Source: Deltaproteobacteria bacterium HGW-Deltaproteobacteria-22
Lineage (GTDB): Bacteria; Myxococcota_A; Polyangia; HGW-17
Direction of reading: 5' to 3'
NCBI GenBank assembly: GCA_002841825.1
Contig: PHAZ01000037.1
Location: 1 to 34,443, forward strand
Length of the DNA: 34,443 bases
Positions 30,104 to 34,443 of this stretch are shown here, in pieces. The translations under genes were made by a program, and so were the position numbers. The notes under the pieces are model-generated. The model was given only the letters and a program-made list of their open reading frames with translations. It made no database searches and had not been told where the DNA came from. How positions within the stretch are numbered: the stretch's first letter is position 1; each line of letters opens with the position of its first letter.

Positions 30104-32531
30104 AATCACCGTACTGGGGGGACTGCTGCTGGGTGTTCCCCTGGTGGTGTTCATGTTCCTGCTCAGCGTGGTTCTGTGGCGTATCGGGAGCATGCACCGC
30201 GACTATTCAGAGGTGGTCCTGACCCTGCAGCGCGATCTCGACGCGGTGGACCAGAACATCCTCAAGCACAACGCCGGCATCAACCAGCATCAGGAGAAAA
30301 CGCGGGAACTGAACCGGCAGATCACAGAGCAGTTTTTTCAGCAGCAGATGGACTTTTCCGCGATGGAGGTGCTGATCCTGCTGTCCTCGGACCCTCAAAT
30401 CTCCTATGCGATTCCAACCCAGAACATCTTCACGGCCTACCTGAGCAAGACGAGGTCATCGCTGATGTCAGGAATGCTTCCCGGCATTCCGTCCCTGCCT
30501 GACGTGAAGGACAGCGCGCCAGGCATGTCGGCGCCCGCCCCGGAGCCGAAGAACGCCGCGCCTGATAAAACAGCGCCATCACCGTCGAAAACGGCGCCAT
30601 CACCGTCGAAAACGGCGCCATCACCGTTGATGACGGCGCCATCACCGTCGAAAACGGCGCCATCACCGTTGATGACGGTGCCTTCACCGGTTGCTCGTCC
30701 TGCCCCGGCAGGAGCCGGTGGTGCCCCGGAAGCAGGAATGTCGTCGAAGGATGCACCCGCACCCGCCGGCGTCGTGGCGTCGCCGGAGACGGTCTTCAGC
30801 GAACAGTTGCGTCGCTGGCTCGAGGGTCACGACTTTTCCAAGGTCGCACGCCTCTCCGATATGATGGAGCGGTTCGTCCGATCCTCAAGCCTTGGCTTCG
30901 AGAACCGGGAACTGATCCTGGTCGCCCACACGGGACTTCACCAGCACCGGATCATCTGGTCCACGGAGCCGCAGTACATCTCGCAGCAGTTCTCGAAGAT
31001 CATGCGCACGCTGCACCAGTTGTTCATCTCCGAAAACTACATGAAGTCCTTCTACCAATTCCAGAAAGGCGAGATTCCCGTTCGGCTGCTGTTCCAGTTC
31101 GAGTATGCCGACGAGATCGGCTACTCAGATGCGAAGTACAATCTGTCCAAACAGCGTTACTTCGGCCTGATTCCGCTGCTGGGCACGAACCTGTCGCTGG
31201 GGGTTCGCAGTCCGCTCATGCATGAATTCATTCAGTCGATCGACTCGATCGGTCACGAACTCAACAAGATCAGTTCCGGTCTCGGAAAATCCGATTCCGA
31301 CATCCGCTCAGCCGACGGGAAAATGACCGGGCTCGTACGCCGGTTCCAATCCAGCAACACTGGCTTCCGCAAGATCTTCATCGCCATGCTTCTGCTGGCG
31401 GCGTTCTTCATCCTGCTCACCAGCGCCCTGGCCATCCGGTCGCTTCAACGCGGTTTTGTCCGGCCGATGCTGCACATGCAGGAAGTGACCCGCAGGATCG
31501 AGGAGGGCGACCTTGAGCAACGCGTTCACGTCAATACGCAGGATGAGTTGCAGGAGTTGTCCGAGAGCATCAACGCCATGCTGGACCGCACCGTGATCCT
31601 GATCCGGTCAGACGAGGACAGGCAGCGCGTGCAGCAGGACATCTTCGCGCTGCTCGACGTTGTATCCCGCGCCTCCTCAGGCGATCTCACTGTGCGGGGC
31701 ACAGTCTCCACCGATGAATTGCAGGCCATCGTGGACGCGTTCAACCACATGATGAACAGCATCGGCGTGCTGGTCATCAAGGTCCGCAATGCCGGCATGC
31801 AGGTCGAGCAGATGTCACGCAAGCTGCTCGAATACAGCCGCCGCATCCTGGAGAAGTCCCAGAGACAGATCCAGGATCTCGACATTGCCTCCCGCAAGAT
31901 CAAGGCGCTGGGAGACCGTTCCCAGGAGATCACGCGCATGGTCGAGCAGATAGGGACCATCGCGCTGGAGACCAACACCCTTGCGCTGAACGCCTCCCTC
32001 GAGGCCGCCCGCTCCGGAAAGCATGACGCAGGGATCGGTCACCTGGCCGAGCATGTGCGCCAGCTTGCCGACGGCCTGAACAAGACCAAGCAGGACATCG
32101 AGAGCTTCATCGGCAGCATCCAGCTGGCCACCAACTATGCCGTCACTTCCGTTGAAGAAGTGCTGCACATGAGTCAGCAGACCACGGCCGAAGCCGAACT
32201 GTCGTATCGGACCGCCGAGTTCACCTCTGCTGAGGCCAACCAACTCGGAGAGGCGATATCGCGCTTCAAGGTGAAGACCATCGAGGACAAGGAGCGGGAA
32301 CAGAGGATCTTCCACGAGTTGAGCTTCGTCGCCTTCTCGTTGTCGGAGATTCGCAAGACCCTTCGCGAGATGGACTCAAACGAGTTTGAGAACCTGCACT
32401 CCGCGCTCAGTTCCTTCTCCACCCAGCTCAAGGGGCTGGGGGTCGAGGAGCACGCATTCGAGTTGCCCGGCGTCGCGGGACCAATCCCGATAGAAGTGCC
32501 CGCGATCATGCCCGAACAGAAGGAACCGTAA
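30075..32531 (+). CDS. Methyl-accepting chemotaxis protein (PilJ/PixJ-like position)
   Basis: The 818-aa receptor starts at ATG 30075, 29 bases inside the CheW gene; the longer frame upstream is not receptor-like. TM1 is about residues 11-35. The periplasmic part has a helical start (HRDYSEVVLTLQRDLDAVDQ), a Pro/Ser/Thr linker with a heptapeptide repeat (167-201), and a second segment up to TM2 (about 434-455). Two HAMP-like segments follow (GFVRPMLHMQEVTRRIEEGDL; VSRASSGDLTVRGTV), then a signalling hairpin whose tip reads IALETNTLALNASLEAARSG (about 629-650). The hairpin is rather divergent, as in PilJ. No CheR or CheB gene is in the window. Confidence 0.92.
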   Translation: MKNKKKIIHKITVLGGLLLGVPLVVFMFLLSVVLWRIGSMHRDYSEVVLTLQRDLDAVDQNILKHNAGINQHQEKTRELNRQITEQFFQQQMDFSAMEVLILLSSDPQISYAIPTQNIFTAYLSKTRSSLMSGMLPGIPSLPDVKDSAPGMSAPAPEPKNAAPDKTAPSPSKTAPSPSKTAPSPLMTAPSPSKTAPSPLMTVPSPVARPAPAGAGGAPEAGMSSKDAPAPAGVVASPETVFSEQLRRWLEGHDFSKVARLSDMMERFVRSSSLGFENRELILVAHTGLHQHRIIWSTEPQYISQQFSKIMRTLHQLFISENYMKSFYQFQKGEIPVRLLFQFEYADEIGYSDAKYNLSKQRYFGLIPLLGTNLSLGVRSPLMHEFIQSIDSIGHELNKISSGLGKSDSDIRSADGKMTGLVRRFQSSNTGFRKIFIAMLLLAAFFILLTSALAIRSLQRGFVRPMLHMQEVTRRIEEGDLEQRVHVNTQDELQELSESINAMLDRTVILIRSDEDRQRVQQDIFALLDVVSRASSGDLTVRGTVSTDELQAIVDAFNHMMNSIGVLVIKVRNAGMQVEQMSRKLLEYSRRILEKSQRQIQDLDIASRKIKALGDRSQEITRMVEQIGTIALETNTLALNASLEAARSGKHDAGIGHLAEHVRQLADGLNKTKQDIESFIGSIQLATNYAVTSVEEVLHMSQQTTAEAELSYRTAEFTSAEANQLGEAISRFKVKTIEDKEREQRIFHELSFVAFSLSEIRKTLREMDSNEFENLHSALSSFSTQLKGLGVEEHAFELPGVAGPIPIEVPAIMPEQKEP
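30573..30677 (+). repeat. 21-bp in-frame tandem repeat in the receptor periplasmic linker, 5 copies
   Basis: Five 21-base units run from 30573 to 30677, with a degenerate sixth. They encode APSPSKT or APSPLMT heptapeptides. The two variants alternate in the order A-A-B-A-B, so a 42-base A-B pair seems to have been duplicated after the first expansion. Confidence 0.92.
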
Positions 32532-34443
32532 TGAACTCGCACCCGTATGGCGCGGTCGTTTCGGCCATCGGAGCCACCTTCTTCGGCGTGGTGTCCGAGC
32601 GCAGCGCTCCGGCCCATCACCTCGAGTTGTGCGCGTCCGGCCTGGTCCGATGCTGCGCCCTGCTGGGTGATGCTGCGCTCTCCCACAAACTGGAGACCTT
32701 CTGGAAGGCCTCCGGGGGGCAGTCGCCGCTTCCTTCCCTGCTGAAGGAGCCGCTGGCCGCACGGTTCCCTCCATCCAACGAGGACATTGCCAGCTGGCTG
32801 CTCGAGACGTTTGCCGAGACCTCCAGCGAGGAGGTCTCCGACGGTGGGGATTTTTTCGACAAGGAGACCCTGGCAACCCTGCTGGAGATCTTCCAGGAGG
32901 AGGCCCGAGAGATCGTGCTTGAGCAGGTGAAGATCCATGCGCAAGGGACCTTCTCGGAGGCCGATATCGGTGAGCTCTTCCGCTATGCTCACACGCTCAA
33001 GGGCGCCGCCGCCACCGTCGGCCTGGTGGTGCTCTCACGCGCAGCCCTGGTCCTGGAGAGTTATTACCGGGCACACCGGGACGGTCACACCTGTCCATCG
33101 AAGTACTCCCATCCGCTGATGGACATGGCCACCTGGCAGTTCATCCGCTCGGCGGAGGGAAACCCCGAGCCGCTGTGGAACAACGAGTCCCTGCTCGCGT
33201 TCGCGCGGGCCTGTGACATTGTCCCCGACCCGTTCATGCTGTTCGCTCCGCCGCCGTCTTCGGCCCCAGCGGCCCCAGCGGCCCCAGCCCCAGCGGCCCC
33301 AGCCCCAGCGGCCCCAGACGAATCCCATGGTGAATTTCTCGTGGAAGAGGCGCCGCTGCTGGACGACGAACTGACGGCGCTCCTGATGGAGGTCTTCAGG
33401 ACCGAAGCCGAGGAACACCTCGACGCCCTGGATCGCAACCTCGAGAATCTCGCTCAGGGAAAACCCGTTCTGCAGGATCTGTTCCGCACCACCCACACGC
33501 TGAAGGGTGCAGCGGGCACGGTGGGTCTTTCCTGGGTGAGGGAGGCTGCCCACCGTCTGGAGGATTATTTCGAGACGCTCGTCGAAAAGAACGCTTTTCC
33601 CCATCCCCAGAGCCTGCAGTACCTGTTTCAGGCCGCCTCGCAGTTGCGGGCCAGGCTCGGGGAGAAGAGCGGGGATCTGAAGGTCATCAACGACCTGGTG
33701 GCCAGGGCCCAAGCCCTTGACGCCCAGGTGCCCGAACCGAATTCGTCGGGGCTGGTCCCCGTCGCGGGCGCGGCGGTGCCGGGGCCGGTCCGCACACCGG
33801 CCGAAGCCGAGATCGCCGACGCATTGCAGGGACCGCGCTTCACTCAGGTTCCTTCGCAGCAACTGGAATACCTTTTCAACGATGCCGAGGAGCTGGTGCT
33901 GGTCCGGACCCAACTGGAGAAGAGCCGTGACGAGTTTCAGAGCATCTCCAGTGACTTGTTTCTGAGTCATCACACCCTGCGGGCGTTTCTGCTCGAGGAT
34001 CGCAACACCATGAGCGAGGCCGAGCGACTGGAGCGTCTCCAGGAGGTCGAGGTTGAACTGGCGGAGTTGATCAACAACCTGGAGCACGCTTCCTCGCTCC
34101 TGCAGAAGGAATGCAAGAGCCTGCAGTCACTGAGCCAGCGGGTTCATCACAACCTCGTCGAACTGCGGGTCACGGATCTGGAGTTGATTTTCCTGAAGGT
34201 CAGGCAGGCCATCCGCGACGCGGCCTTCATGACGCAGAAAGAGATAGAGTTCACCTCCGACGGGGAGGGCGTCGAGCTCGACAAGGGCGTCATCCAGTTG
34301 CTCTCCACACCGCTGCTTCAGATCGCACGCAACGCGGTGGCCCATGGTGCAGAGTCGCCCCAGGCGCGGAAACTGCAGAACAAGAGCGGTCCGGCCCGGA
34401 TCCACCTGAGCGCCCGCCAGGAGGGCCGTTTCATCCTGTTTGA
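32531..34443 (+). CDS. CheA-type hybrid kinase with two Hpt domains, 5' part
   Basis: The frame runs without a stop from ATG 32531 (TAATG overlap with the receptor stop) to the window end, giving 637 codons. The first about 110 residues are unrecognised. Hpt1 has AHTLKGAAATVGL with H154. An Ala/Pro linker (about 245-262) leads to Hpt2, THTLKGAAGTVGL with H322. A long helical stretch rich in Glu/Leu follows, then the start of the histidine-kinase ATPase with an N-box IARNAVAHGAESPQARK (N601). The ATP lid, CheW-like domain and any receiver domain lie beyond the window. Multiple Hpt domains are typical of PilL/ChpA and PixL. Its probable phosphate targets are the two receivers encoded upstream. 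Confidence 0.9.
   Translation, partial: MNSHPYGAVVSAIGATFFGVVSERSAPAHHLELCASGLVRCCALLGDAALSHKLETFWKASGGQSPLPSLLKEPLAARFPPSNEDIASWLLETFAETSSEEVSDGGDFFDKETLATLLEIFQEEAREIVLEQVKIHAQGTFSEADIGELFRYAHTLKGAAATVGLVVLSRAALVLESYYRAHRDGHTCPSKYSHPLMDMATWQFIRSAEGNPEPLWNNESLLAFARACDIVPDPFMLFAPPPSSAPAAPAAPAPAAPAPAAPDESHGEFLVEEAPLLDDELTALLMEVFRTEAEEHLDALDRNLENLAQGKPVLQDLFRTTHTLKGAAGTVGLSWVREAAHRLEDYFETLVEKNAFPHPQSLQYLFQAASQLRARLGEKSGDLKVINDLVARAQALDAQVPEPNSSGLVPVAGAAVPGPVRTPAEAEIADALQGPRFTQVPSQQLEYLFNDAEELVLVRTQLEKSRDEFQSISSDLFLSHHTLRAFLLEDRNTMSEAERLERLQEVEVELAELINNLEHASSLLQKECKSLQSLSQRVHHNLVELRVTDLELIFLKVRQAIRDAAFMTQKEIEFTSDGEGVELDKGVIQLLSTPLLQIARNAVAHGAESPQARKLQNKSGPARIHLSARQEGRFILF
33262..33318 (+). repeat. 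Ala/Pro codon repeat in the cheA inter-Hpt linker
   Basis: The linker is built from only three codons (GCC, CCA, GCG), arranged as repeated units of 9 and 15 bases (GCCCCAGCG and GCCCCAGCGGCCCCA). It encodes an APAAPAP-type flexible tether between Hpt1 and Hpt2. The uniform codon choice points to slippage-driven growth rather than selection on residues alone. Confidence 0.85.

Overview
The window (34.4 kb, GC-rich, gene-dense) looks like the chromosome of a Gram-negative, outer-membrane bacterium of the myxobacterial/bradymonad type ('deltaproteobacterial' in the old sense). The basis is an Omp85/BamA protein with seven recognisable POTRA domains, a secreted Cys-rich protein with PPC domains, a Roadblock/LC7 protein, PatA-like (DUF4388) response-regulator architecture and a Tad-type prepilin pair. 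The lineage is inferred from family content only. I see no rRNA, tRNA, CRISPR array, insertion sequence or phage genes.

Layout. (1) 1-1983, plus strand: 3' part of a large secreted multidomain protein. (2) 1991-8876, minus strand: bamA, a possible 53-codon ORF, rplS, an RNase II-family exonuclease and a polytopic membrane protein. (3) 8936-12136, minus strand: acyl-CoA synthetase, a small membrane protein with a promoter almost touching its start codon, an Flp pilin and a CpaA-type prepilin peptidase, followed by a likely terminator. (4) 12254-19839, minus strand: ribH-nusB, a PEP-utilising-type phosphotransferase, a MEMO-family protein, a CDP-alcohol phosphatidyltransferase, a metallophosphoesterase and a membrane-anchored helical-repeat protein; most junctions overlap or nearly touch, so this is probably one operon. 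(5) 19911-24000, minus strand: the conserved rpmH-rnpA-yidD-yidC-mnmE block, with two departures from the norm: yidD and yidC share one uninterrupted frame, and mnmE is broken in its GTPase domain. (6) 24001-24440: divergent regulatory region with candidate promoters in both directions and three phased palindromes. (7) 24441-34443, plus strand: one tightly packed operon encoding Roadblock/LC7, a 995-aa TPR protein, REC-DUF4388, a CheY-like REC, CheW, an MCP and a CheA with at least two Hpt domains, which runs off the window end.

The most interesting system is region 7. Its last five genes follow the order of the twitching/phototaxis chemosensory operons (Pil-Chp of Pseudomonas, Pix of cyanobacteria). 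It begins with a Roadblock gene and a TPR gene of the kind associated with the small-GTPase polarity switch of Myxococcus. I infer a chemosensory pathway wired to surface motility or cell polarity.

A second theme is recent in-frame tandem duplication: units of 15, 18, 21, 21 and 30 bp occur inside five unrelated genes (cheA, the PEP-utilising enzyme, mnmE, the MCP and yidC), all multiples of three. In mnmE the duplicated unit derives from the switch II motif itself.
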